Of a stretch of DNA of 64,000 nucleotides, positions 7,864 to 16,918 are shown one piece after another. The translations under genes and the position numbers were made by a program. The notes beneath the pieces are model-generated. The model saw only the letters and a program-made list of their open reading frames with translations, made no database searches and had not been told where the DNA came from. The first letter of the stretch is position 1. Each line of letters starts with the position of its first letter. Source of the DNA: Actinorhabdospora filicis (GTDB lineage Bacteria; Actinomycetota; Actinomycetes; Mycobacteriales; Micromonosporaceae); assembly GCF_030269765.1 (NCBI RefSeq), contig NZ_BSTX01000001.1, forward strand, positions 1,867,370 to 1,931,369. The letters are read 5' to 3'.

Positions 7864-8109
7864 ATGGGGACGAAGCTGAAGTGGGCCGCGCGTGCGGCGT
7901 TGGCGCTGGCGGCGGCGACCGCGGTGGTCGGCGGCGTGGCGGGGTCGGCGCAGGCCGGGACCGGGGCGGGTCCGTACACCTGGGAGGGCTGGTACGGGAG
8001 TGACCAGTTCTGCGGGTACATCGGGCATCAGGGGCAGATGGACGGGTCGTGGCGGCAGTACCACTGTGAGCCGGTGACTCCGAGGCACTGGGACTTGTGG
8101 GTGCGCTGA
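7864..8109 (+). CDS. small secreted two-cysteine protein, copy 2
   Basis: An 81-residue paralogue of the preceding gene, starting 28 nt after its stop, so the two are probably co-transcribed. The signal peptide ends GSAQA near residue 31. The mature segment is rich in Trp, Tyr and Gly, with YTWEGWYGSDQFC, then GSWRQYHC and a terminal HWDLWVR. A GGGGGG ribosome site precedes the ATG. The fold is unknown; possibilities are a cell-wall ligand, signalling peptide or bacteriocin-like peptide, none of which is shown. Confidence 0.75.
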   Translation: MGTKLKWAARAALALAAATAVVGGVAGSAQAGTGAGPYTWEGWYGSDQFCGYIGHQGQMDGSWRQYHCEPVTPRHWDLWVR

Positions 8110-8127
8110 GCGTGTAGGTAGCCGGGC

Positions 8128-8157
8128 ATCCCCGGGACCGTGCCCGGTCCCGGGGGT
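8128..8157 (+). terminator. strong hairpin after the small secreted protein pair
   Basis: CCCGGGACCG at 8131-8140 pairs with CGGTCCCGGG at 8145-8154, and the stem extends 3 bp further at the base. It lies between the plus-strand secreted pair and the minus-strand gene ending at 8163, so it may terminate both. Confidence 0.75.
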
Positions 8158-8162
8158 GTCCC

Positions 8163-8444
8163 TTAGCTGCGCCGGGTCAGGTGGTGATGGTCGGAGCGGA
8201 TCCCGGACTGGTGCTCGAACAGATCCCACATCCGGTGGCGGCCTCGCGAGCGGGGGTGAAGCGTCGACATCCCGGCGGCGAGCGAGCGGCGTATCAGCGA
8301 ACCGACGAGTTGGCATGTCGTGCACCGGTACCGGCGTCGGCCTCGTTCGAGGAGAGATAGGACGCCGACCGTGATGATCGTGGACGACGCGCCGCCCAGT
8401 GCGGTGACGAGCGGCGGTAGGTCGGCTAGGTTATGGAGCAGCAT
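8163..8444 (-). CDS. small hypothetical protein with one membrane segment and a CxxC
   Basis: A 93-residue protein. The ATG at 8444 has GAAGGA upstream. A hydrophobic stretch (PPLVTALGGASSTIITVGVLSLL) at about residues 10-32 is followed by basic RGRRRYRCTTC and a His/Arg-rich tail ending SDHHHLTRRS. Codon use is acceptable for the genome, though weaker than in core genes. It may be expressed together with the 59-residue gene just upstream. No family recognised; the reading is moderately secure. Confidence 0.5.
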   Translation of the reverse strand: MLLHNLADLPPLVTALGGASSTIITVGVLSLLERGRRRYRCTTCQLVGSLIRRSLAAGMSTLHPRSRGRHRMWDLFEHQSGIRSDHHHLTRRS

Positions 8445-8468
8445 GGAGGCTTGTCCTTCGTGTGGAGG

Positions 8469-8508
8469 AGCCACCCCGATAGCTGTCCAGGCTTTAGGCG
8501 GGGTGGCT
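8469..8508. terminator. 9-bp hairpin between two small minus-strand genes
   Basis: AGCCACCCC at 8469-8477 pairs with GGGGTGGCT at 8500-8508. Reading plus, a T-rich stretch (CGTTTCTGTCTT) follows, which is a better intrinsic terminator in that direction. On the minus strand it lies between the 59-residue gene and the 93-residue gene and could attenuate transcription. Confidence 0.55.
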
Positions 8509-8519
8509 CGTTTCTGTCT

Positions 8520-8699
8520 TCAGGCAGTTAGGGACGCGAGGACGCCGCGCTCGACGGCTTTCACTCGGATCAGACAAGTCGCCACGGGCTTGCCGCAGGA
8601 GCACACGGAGTCGCCCGCGTGGGTGTGGTGTCTGAGGATGGCGGCCCACCAGCGGTGCCACTCGGCGGACTGGTCTGGGCAGGGTTCGGAAGAGCGCAC
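8520..8699 (-). CDS. 59-residue Cys-rich hypothetical protein
   Basis: A GTG start at 8699 has GGGGGA 5 nt upstream, and the frame closes with TGA at 8522-8520. The product begins MRSSEPCPDQSAEWHRWW and holds four cysteines (C7, then CSC, then TC), a plausible small zinc-binding or disulfide motif, and ends ERGVLASLTA. Small four-cysteine proteins of this kind are common in actinomycete accessory regions. I do not recognise a named family. Confidence 0.5.
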   Translation of the reverse strand: MRSSEPCPDQSAEWHRWWAAILRHHTHAGDSVCSCGKPVATCLIRVKAVERGVLASLTA

Positions 8700-9167
8700 G
8701 GTGATCCCCCAAGGTGTGCGTGATGGGGAGGACCGGGCGAATGCAGTTGCAGCGCGTTGGGAATGGTCGGTGCGCTGCCCGCCCGGTCCTCCGGGGATGT
8801 GCCGTCACCTGCCTGGGGAGTTTCGATCCCGGGAATGGATCATCGACAGCAAGGCCGTGCTCGCCCCCACCGCGTGCACGGTCGGGCTAATGGCAGGTGA
8901 CAAACGATCATCACGCGTGCAAGACTGATGATGATCGTCGAAAGCTCTACTCGATAGGGATCTCCTTTCTTCGATTTGGGGACCGGGACGGGTCCAGGGC
9001 TACCAACCATGAGGAGCCCGTCCCGGTCGTTTATGAGCAACTTTCGCGATGACGTTACCGCCCTCACTTTATCGCTCACTCGTTGTATATCATGACCTTT
9101 CTCACTGATGCAACACTGCAGACATGATCAGCCTGCGTGTTGCCGCCAGCAGGAAGGGAGTGCGATC
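8700..9167. other. apparently non-coding interval before the XRE regulator
   Basis: No convincing gene is visible. The interval holds a 10-bp inverted repeat (GTCACCTGCC 8804-8813 with GGCAGGTGAC 8892-8901), a second short one (CGATCATCA 8905-8913 with TGATGATCG 8930-8938) and a strong terminator at 8981-9028. Base composition is lower in GC than the surroundings, consistent with promoters for the flanking divergent genes. Confidence 0.5.
8981..9028. terminator. 12-bp perfect inverted repeat
   Basis: GACCGGGACGGG at 8981-8992 pairs perfectly with CCCGTCCCGGTC at 9017-9028 around a 24-nt loop. Plus-strand sequence after it is GTTTATG. It probably insulates the XRE/DUF397 operon from the small genes to its left. 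Confidence 0.65.
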
Positions 9168-10013
9168 TTGGCGAGGGTGCCGACGATCCGAGCCATCTGG
9201 CTCGGGCAGGAACTCCGCAGTCTTCGCATGAACGCCGGGCTCAGTGCGAGAGGTGCTGGCACGTACCTGTCGCGCGACGCCACCACCGTCACGCGGATGG
9301 AACTCGGCGAGGTACACATCACCGACGCAATGCTGCAGGCCTTCTTCGAGATGTGCGGCCTCAAAGACCCACACCGGCGGGCCGATTTGGAGTTCATCCA
9401 CAAGGATGTGGCGCAGGCAGGATGGTGGGATGGCTATCGCGGCGAGATCGCCAGCACCCTCATGGATCGCGCCTGGATCGAAGATCGATCCACGACCATC
9501 GCATCGTTCGAGCCGATACTCGCTCCCGGCCTACTGCAAACCCGCGAGTACGCCGAGATCGTCATTCGCGCCCTCGACGCCGATGCCCCAGACGAGCAGA
9601 TCGAGCGCTGGGTAGACGTGCGCATGAACCGGCAGGCGGTCGTGATGGGCCATCGGCCACTTCGCTTCGACGGCATCATCGACCATTCGGCCCTCACACG
9701 CCGCATCGGTGGGGCTGAGGTGATGGCGCGGCAACTTGATCACCTGGTCATGGCGCTGGAGCGGCCGAACATTCAGCTACGTGTGCTGCCCGTCGATGTG
9801 GCCGCCCATGCCGGTCTGTCAGGTGCGTTCGCCGTGTACACGATGGTCAGGCCGTACCCAGTCGTCGGCTTCGCGGATACGAGTGCGGGGGAGTTGTGCG
9901 TAGAAGGAGAAGCGGTCGATCGGTTGGTCCGATCGTATGATCGCCTCCTAGAAGCGTGCCTTGACGTGCAGGCTTCCCGGGAATTGATCATCGCCGAGAG
10001 GAACAAACTGTGA
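9168..10013 (+). CDS. XRE-family regulator with DUF5753 domain
   Basis: A 281-residue protein. Residues about 8-65 form a helix-turn-helix of XRE type (LGQELRSLRMNAGLSARGAGTYL... followed by TRMELGEVHIT). Residues about 100-275 match the DUF5753 ligand or partner domain, with SFEPILAPGLLQTREYAE and LRVLPVDVAAHAGLSGAF. The TTG at 9168 is chosen because AGGAAGGGAG lies 7 nt upstream; GTG at 9177 is an alternative. The next gene is a DUF397 protein overlapping by GTGA, the classic pairing. Such pairs act as regulator and antagonist in actinomycete development (BldB-like/WhiJ-type modules). Confidence 0.9.
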   Translation: MARVPTIRAIWLGQELRSLRMNAGLSARGAGTYLSRDATTVTRMELGEVHITDAMLQAFFEMCGLKDPHRRADLEFIHKDVAQAGWWDGYRGEIASTLMDRAWIEDRSTTIASFEPILAPGLLQTREYAEIVIRALDADAPDEQIERWVDVRMNRQAVVMGHRPLRFDGIIDHSALTRRIGGAEVMARQLDHLVMALERPNIQLRVLPVDVAAHAGLSGAFAVYTMVRPYPVVGFADTSAGELCVEGEAVDRLVRSYDRLLEACLDVQASRELIIAERNKL

Positions 10014-10261
10014 TCGCGTGGCGCAAGAGCAGCCGCAGCGGTTCGAGCAGCGGTAACTGTGTGGAAGTCGGCGGGTGGCGCAAGAGCAGCCGCAGCGGCA
10101 GCTCCGGCGGCAACTGCGTCGAGGTCGGCCAACTGACCGACCTCACGGGCGTCGCCCTCCGCGACACCAAAGACCGCAAAGGCCCCCTGCTCACCTTCAC
10201 CGTCCCCCAGTGGCGGGGTCTCCTCGCCGACCTGAAGCGCGGGGAGCTCGACCCCCGCTAA
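10010..10261 (+). CDS. DUF397 protein with duplicated N-terminal motif
   Basis: An 83-residue protein with a GTG start overlapping the XRE stop. The DUF397 signature W+KSS.SG..GNCVEV occurs twice, at residues 4-22 and 23-41, where the family normally has it once. The usual C-terminal half follows (VALRDTKDRKGPLLTFTVPQWRGLLADLK). It is presumed to bind and modulate the adjacent XRE protein. The duplicated block comes from a 57-bp tandem duplication at 10019-10132. Confidence 0.9.
   Translation: MIAWRKSSRSGSSSGNCVEVGGWRKSSRSGSSGGNCVEVGQLTDLTGVALRDTKDRKGPLLTFTVPQWRGLLADLKRGELDPR
10019..10132 (+). repeat. 57-bp in-frame tandem duplication inside the DUF397 gene
   Basis: Units 10019-10075 and 10076-10132 both begin TGGCGCAAGAGCAGCCGCAG and encode the same 19-residue motif. 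Differences are mainly at synonymous or Ser/Gly positions, so the event is not brand new. Confidence 0.85.
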
Positions 10262-10268
10262 ACACAGC

Positions 10269-10296
10269 GTCCCGGGAACCATGAGGTTCCCGGGAC
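10269..10296 (+). terminator. intrinsic terminator of the XRE/DUF397 operon
   Basis: GTCCCGGGAACC (10269-10280) and GGTTCCCGGGAC (10285-10296) form a perfect 12-bp stem with a 4-nt loop, followed by TTCT. It lies 8 nt past the DUF397 stop and can also serve hppD arriving from the other strand. Confidence 0.85.
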
Positions 10297-10334
10297 TTCT
10301 CCCTGTGTCTTAAAGCTCCGTACCTACCCCGGCC

Positions 10335-12158
<1,824 letters not shown>

Positions 12159-12265
12159 CCCGCTTTCCCTTCCCGCTCACCATCCCTCTGCCCCTGCCCT
12201 CGGTCCTCGGCCCCGCGGCCTCAGATGGCGCAAAACCGGGGCCGCCCAAGATCGCCCATTCCATC

Positions 12266-12271
12266 TACAAT
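12266..12271 (+). promoter_or_regulatory. -10 element TACAAT upstream of the patatin gene
   Basis: TACAAT sits 67 bp before the ATG at 12339 in an otherwise GC-rich spacer and is a near-consensus SigA-type -10 box. No equally clear -35 box is visible. Confidence 0.4.
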
Positions 12272-12338
12272 GGACCGATTCCGGCCCGGACGCGACCCGG
12301 GCCGCCGCTCATCGGGGCCACGACGGGGTGGGGGACGG

Positions 12339-13508
12339 ATGAACGACGCAGCGCCCAATGGAATGCCCGGCGGGCCGGCCGACAGGATGCCCGGTGAGAT
12401 GCCCTGGCACCCCCATCACCCCGTCCTCGAAGCCCTCCGCGCCCGCCGCGAGCGCCCCGGCGTCCCCGGCGACCGCCCGGACGGGCTCCGCATCGGCCTG
12501 GCCGTCGAAGGCGGCGGCATGCGCGGCGTCATCTCGGCGGCGATGCTGGCCGCGCTTGAGGACCTGGGCATCCCCTACACGTCCTTCGACGTCATCTTCG
12601 GCACCTCCTCGGGCGCCATCAACTGCGCGTACTACGTCGGCGGCGACACCTGGTACCCGCTCACCATCTACTTCGACGACCTCGGCACGCGCGAGTTCGT
12701 CGACTTCCGCCGCGCCTTCGGCGGCAACATCCTCAACCTCGACTACGCCCTCGGCCACATCGTCTCGCGCGTCAAACCACTCGACGTGGCCGCGCTGGTC
12801 GACTCGCCCGTCCCGGTGCACATCACCATGACCAACGTGGACGAGCTGCGCACCGAGTCCGTCGCCAAATACGCCTCCGGGGACGAAGTGATGGCCGCGC
12901 TGCGGGCGAGCATGTGGCTGCCGGTCGCCATCCGCGGCACCACGCGCTTCCGGGACTTCCGGGCCGTCGACGGCGGCGTCCTGACCGCCCACCCCTTCCA
13001 GCTCGCCCTGAACGACGGCTGCACGCACGTCCTGTCCCTGAGCACACGGCCGATCCAGCCGCCCAGACCCCGGCTCAACCTGATGCACTGGCTCACCCAC
13101 CGGCACCTGGAGAAGCTCCAGAAGGGCCTCGGCTCGGGCTACCTCGACGCCGTCCGCCGCTACCGGGTCGACCGGGTCCGCCTCCAGCAGCGGATGCGCG
13201 AGCCCGGCGAGGCCCCCTACGTCCTCGACCTCGCCCCGCTGTCGCACATGACCGAGGTCAAACGGCACGAGATCCGGCTCGGCCACCTGATCGCCGGGGC
13301 CCGCCAGGGCTACGAGCTGATGTGCTGCGCCATCGAAGGCCTCGACCCCTCCACCGTGCGGTCGGGCGGGGTCCAGGCCCTGCCCCGGTTCACGTTCGTC
13401 AGGAGAGAGCATGGCGCCACCCCGTCCCGTCTCCCGCGTCCGGACGCTGATCACGACCTGCGACAGGCTGCCGAAAAGCCCGGCGGCCCTGGCGGCCTGG
13501 ACGGATGA
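12339..13508 (+). CDS. patatin-like phospholipase
   Basis: A 389-residue protein with all patatin elements. The oxyanion loop GGGMRG is at 58-63, the nucleophile elbow GTSSG at 88-92 (Ser90) and DGG at 211-213 (Asp211), giving a Ser-Asp dyad. It lacks a signal peptide or membrane helix, so it is a cytoplasmic or peripheral lipid acyl hydrolase. The last 33 residues lie inside the next gene and have poorer codon use, so they look like an overprinted tail. The 98-nt overlap with the kinase-like gene implies coupled expression. Substrate is unknown. Confidence 0.85.
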   Translation: MNDAAPNGMPGGPADRMPGEMPWHPHHPVLEALRARRERPGVPGDRPDGLRIGLAVEGGGMRGVISAAMLAALEDLGIPYTSFDVIFGTSSGAINCAYYVGGDTWYPLTIYFDDLGTREFVDFRRAFGGNILNLDYALGHIVSRVKPLDVAALVDSPVPVHITMTNVDELRTESVAKYASGDEVMAALRASMWLPVAIRGTTRFRDFRAVDGGVLTAHPFQLALNDGCTHVLSLSTRPIQPPRPRLNLMHWLTHRHLEKLQKGLGSGYLDAVRRYRVDRVRLQQRMREPGEAPYVLDLAPLSHMTEVKRHEIRLGHLIAGARQGYELMCCAIEGLDPSTVRSGGVQALPRFTFVRREHGATPSRLPRPDADHDLRQAAEKPGGPGGLDG

Positions 13509-15711
13509 GGACTGGCGGCTCGCGCTGGCCGACCTGCCGCAGGACTCCGCGGCCTTCTACGACCGGCTGGTCACCGACGCCGACGGGGTGATCGAACGCC
13601 TCCGGTCCTGGTGGGCGGACACCCCCGACGACCCCCTGCGGGGATACCTGGGGCTGGTGATGCTCACGCTCATCGGGCTGCGCCACTCCGAGAGCGTGCG
13701 CATGGGCACCTCCTACACCCACGACTGCGCCCGCGACTGCGTCCCGCTGGTGGCCGACCCGCGCGTCCAGGACGCCGTCACCGCGATCTACAAGCCCGGC
13801 GCGCTGCCCGAGTCGGTCCGGCACCCCGACGGCCGCCGCGCCGGCGCCGCCCGGCTCACCACCGGCCTGTCGGTGCGCTGGCGCGGCCTGGGCGAGTTCC
13901 GTTTCCACCGGCACGGCACGACCTCGGTGATCCTCACCGTCCGCGAGCGCGGCGAGACCTCCGACGCGGTTCTGAAGTGCCTGCTCTACCCCTACCTGCG
14001 CATCCCCGCGATCGCGCGGGCGACGGTCGCCTACCAGGCCGACACGACACCGCGCGGCAACGGGGACACCGTCGCCGTCGCCGTCCTCAAGCACACCGCG
14101 AAGGTCCGGGCCAGTGCCGACAGCTGGATCCTGATGGACTTCGTGCCCGGCGTCCAGCTCGACGCCCACCTCGCCGGGCACCGCCCCACTCGTCCGGGAC
14201 TGCGGCTGGACCTGCTCCAGGACGTCGGGAAGGGCTTGCTGACCGCGCTGGACGAGCTGGACCGGGCCGGTCTGCGGCACGGCGACCTGTCCATGTCCAA
14301 CGTCCTGGTCGACAACGGCGGCGTGACCCCGGAACTGACCCTCATCGACCTGGGACCGAACTACCTGCACACCCACCGCATCCCCGGGCGCGGGGAGGAC
14401 ACCGCCTTCACCGCTCCGGAGCTGGGATCCGACCGGCGGGACCTGGCCGGGGCCGACCTGTACTCGCTGGGGCAGCTGCTCATCCGGGCCGGGGCGGGGG
14501 CGAACACTCCCGACGGGACCGTCCCGGACGCCTTCTACGCCGAGGCGCCACGGCTCGCGCGGTTCCTGGAGGACCTGGTGGACCGCGACCCGGCCAAGCG
14601 GCTCCTCGTCATCGAGGAGGCCGGCGAGACGGACAAGCCCCCCGATGCCCGGGAGCCCCCGGAACCCGAGGAGCCCGGCGGGGGCGAGCGGGCGGGCCGC
14701 TATCTGCGGCTGTGCCGGATCCTCCTCGACGAGATCACCATGGTGAGCGAGTCGCGGCGCGGCGGGCGTCCCGGCCCGAACTCGCCCTGGTACGCGCACC
14801 TGCGGGAGCTGGCGCGGCCGCTGTCCGGCGTCCCGGCCGAGCAGCGGCGGCTGTGGGCGCAGAACCGGCGGCTGCGTTCGGCCGGGCGGCGCGACCCGGA
14901 GCTGCGGCGGCTGCGGAAGTGGTCCATGGTCAGCGCCTACGCGTTCTTCGTCGCGGCGACCCTGATCATCATGTACTGGACGCGCGACATCGGCTTCAGC
15001 TGGGACACGCGGCTGATCAACCTCATCCAGCTGGTCACCGGCACCTCCCGGGACACCCTGCCGGGCTTCGACGACATCCTCCGGTACCCGCACGACGAGC
15101 CGCTGAACAGCCTCCCGGCGCGGATGGTGTGCCTGAGCTTCGCCTTCGCCGGGGCGAAGTACTACCAGAACGTCTTCGCCGGGGTCAGCCCCTTGATCGC
15201 CTCGCGCAACGACCGCCCCCTCTGGCGGCGGGCGGTGGCCGCCGAGATCGGCATGCGCGCGATGACGCTGGTGCCGTTCGTGCTCACCGTCAGCCCCACC
15301 CTCATCGACCGCGACTGGTGGCCGATCTGCACCGCGCTGGGGATCACCGCGACGTTCCTGTGCAACCTGATGTGCGCGCGGTTCGCGCAGCTGGCGCTGA
15401 AGCGGGCCCTGGACAAGGGGCTCACCACGGTCCCCCGCGCGGTCGGCGAGGAGGACCGCTCGGACGTCTACGGGGCCCGCGCGATCCGGGGATGGACCTC
15501 GACGGCGGCCTTCTACGCGTTCAACTGCTGGTGGATCGGGCTGCTGATCTACTTCGGCGTCCTGAAGGACGTGTGGGTCTACGCCGGCGCGGTCACGCTG
15601 ATCAACCTGGTGCTGTTCTACGTGATCCGCTGCGGGCTGGACGCCCCGCGCGTGCGCACGGGGCTCCTGCGGGCGTGCCTGGCCGCCGAGCGGGTGCGGC
15701 GGCTGGAGTAA
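13411..15711 (+). CDS. kinase-like protein fused to a six-helix membrane domain
   Basis: A 766-residue protein. Residues 1-150 are unrecognised. Residues about 155-410 form a protein-kinase-like fold: probable ATP lysine K189 (VLKCLL), catalytic HGDLSMSNVLV (D292, N297), LIDLG in place of DFG (D313) and an APEL-like FTAPELG. HGD rather than HRD recalls APH-type kinases. An acidic Pro/Glu linker follows. Residues about 505-760 contain around six hydrophobic helices, starting SMVSAYAFFVAATLIIMYW. AGGAGAG precedes the ATG. It overlaps the patatin gene by 98 nt. The domain combination is unfamiliar to me; a membrane signalling kinase acting with a lipase is a guess. Confidence 0.75.
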   Translation: MAPPRPVSRVRTLITTCDRLPKSPAALAAWTDEDWRLALADLPQDSAAFYDRLVTDADGVIERLRSWWADTPDDPLRGYLGLVMLTLIGLRHSESVRMGTSYTHDCARDCVPLVADPRVQDAVTAIYKPGALPESVRHPDGRRAGAARLTTGLSVRWRGLGEFRFHRHGTTSVILTVRERGETSDAVLKCLLYPYLRIPAIARATVAYQADTTPRGNGDTVAVAVLKHTAKVRASADSWILMDFVPGVQLDAHLAGHRPTRPGLRLDLLQDVGKGLLTALDELDRAGLRHGDLSMSNVLVDNGGVTPELTLIDLGPNYLHTHRIPGRGEDTAFTAPELGSDRRDLAGADLYSLGQLLIRAGAGANTPDGTVPDAFYAEAPRLARFLEDLVDRDPAKRLLVIEEAGETDKPPDAREPPEPEEPGGGERAGRYLRLCRILLDEITMVSESRRGGRPGPNSPWYAHLRELARPLSGVPAEQRRLWAQNRRLRSAGRRDPELRRLRKWSMVSAYAFFVAATLIIMYWTRDIGFSWDTRLINLIQLVTGTSRDTLPGFDDILRYPHDEPLNSLPARMVCLSFAFAGAKYYQNVFAGVSPLIASRNDRPLWRRAVAAEIGMRAMTLVPFVLTVSPTLIDRDWWPICTALGITATFLCNLMCARFAQLALKRALDKGLTTVPRAVGEEDRSDVYGARAIRGWTSTAAFYAFNCWWIGLLIYFGVLKDVWVYAGAVTLINLVLFYVIRCGLDAPRVRTGLLRACLAAERVRRLE

Positions 15712-15712
15712 C

Positions 15713-16681
15713 TCACCGCGTCCGCAGCACCAGCTTGCCGAACACGCGATTGTGCTCCAGGTCGTCGTGGGCGCGACGGACGTCCGCCAGCGGGTACACC
15801 GTCACCGGCCCGAGCGTCACCGCACCGGCCGCGATGCGGTCCAGGTACGACTGGAGGACCTCGGCGGGCAGATCCGAGGACTCACCGCCGTAGGCGGCCA
15901 GCCGTACGCCCTTCGGCAGGTAGCCGATGGGGTAGAAATCGGGGACCGTCCACTGGTTGGACAGCATCCCCGTGAAGCACACCGTGCCGTGCACGCGAAC
16001 CGCGCGCAGCGTGTCGGGCAGGACGTCGGTGCCGACCAGCTCAAGCGCGGCGTCCACACCCTCCGGGTACAGCTCGCGCACCTTCTCCGCGACCTTCCCG
16101 TCGTCCACAATGCCGTGCGCGCCCTGCGCCTCGATCGCGCCCAGCCTCGCCGCGCTGCGGCTGGTGGCCAGCACCTTCGCGCCCATGTCGCGGGCGAGCG
16201 CGGTGGCGGCCATGCCCAGCGCCGAGGTGCCGCCGCGGATGAGCAGCGTCTGGCCCTCGCGCAGGTCCAGGCCGGTGGTGAGCGAGCCGTAGGCCGTCTG
16301 CAGGGTCTCCGGGACCGCGCCGATGGTCTCCCACGGCAGTTCCGAGCGGAACGGGATGAGGATCTCGCGCGGGACGATCGTGTACTCGGCGTAACCGCCG
16401 TCGTAGCTCCGGCCCATGTCGCCCATCATCGCCGCGACCTGCGTCCCGGGCTCCAGCACACCGTCGGGATCAAGATCGACCGTGCCGACGGCCTCGATGC
16501 CCGGGACGCGCGGGAACGTCACCCCCACGGCGAGGCCGAGCCGCGTGTGCAGCTCGGAGCGGTTGATCCCGGCCGCCTCCACGCGAACCCGGACCCACCC
16601 GGGTCCCGGCTCGGGCAGCGGCAGGTCGGTGACGGTGAGGTTCTCGACGGGTCCGGGACCCGACAGGACGGCGGCGCGCAT
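15713..16681 (-). CDS. zinc-type alcohol dehydrogenase / quinone oxidoreductase-like MDR protein
   Basis: A 322-residue medium-chain dehydrogenase/reductase. The N-terminal GroES-like part has VEAAGINRSELHTRLG and FPRVPGIEAVGTV. The NADPH-binding Rossmann part has LLIRGGTSALGMAATALARDMGAKV. The catalytic zinc ligands of alcohol dehydrogenases are absent, which places it with quinone oxidoreductases (QOR/zeta-crystallin type). It probably reduces an electrophile or quinone using NADPH. It lies downstream of a 44-residue gene and a MarR gene on the same strand. Confidence 0.85.
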   Translation of the reverse strand: MRAAVLSGPGPVENLTVTDLPLPEPGPGWVRVRVEAAGINRSELHTRLGLAVGVTFPRVPGIEAVGTVDLDPDGVLEPGTQVAAMMGDMGRSYDGGYAEYTIVPREILIPFRSELPWETIGAVPETLQTAYGSLTTGLDLREGQTLLIRGGTSALGMAATALARDMGAKVLATSRSAARLGAIEAQGAHGIVDDGKVAEKVRELYPEGVDAALELVGTDVLPDTLRAVRVHGTVCFTGMLSNQWTVPDFYPIGYLPKGVRLAAYGGESSDLPAEVLQSYLDRIAAGAVTLGPVTVYPLADVRRAHDDLEHNRVFGKLVLRTR

Positions 16682-16695
16682 GCGGCGAGCCTAGA

Positions 16696-16830
16696 TCATC
16701 GTCCCCCGTGGCATTCGGCGCTCGCCGCGCAGACCGGCACGGGCGGCGCGGCCTCCGACTTCTTGCCGAAGTAGGCCCCGAGTGTCGCGGCGGCCAGGAT
16801 GAGCAGGCCGCGGGCGATCCATTTCTTCAT
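16696..16830 (-). CDS. 44-residue membrane-anchored small protein
   Basis: An ATG at 16830 has a very strong GGGGGGAAG site 2-8 nt upstream. The product starts MKKWIARGLLILAAATLGAY, a single membrane helix or uncleaved signal, then FGKKSEAAPPVPVCAASAEC and a short HGGR tail with two cysteines. It ends 14 nt before the oxidoreductase start and is likely part of that transcript. The family is unknown. Confidence 0.6.
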   Translation of the reverse strand: MKKWIARGLLILAAATLGAYFGKKSEAAPPVPVCAASAECHGGR

Positions 16831-16918
16831 GACTTCCCCCCTTTGGGAGTAAGTACTACCGGAGCGCCCGGGGGCCGCGGGGGCGAACGGCGGGGGTGTC
16901 GGCTTTACGCCATGTCCT

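Noticed and set aside
8494-8808. 104-codon minus-strand frame
   Set aside because: The overlapping 59-codon frame in another register has a better ribosome site and a plausible cysteine motif; the longer product is Arg/Pro-rich noise.
8818-8840. T-arm-like TTTCGATCCC suggesting a tRNA
   Set aside because: No matching T stem, anticodon arm or acceptor stem can be drawn around it.
8840-9079. 79-codon minus-strand frame between the small genes and the XRE gene
   Set aside because: It runs through the 12-bp terminator hairpin, lacks a ribosome site and has no coding signal.
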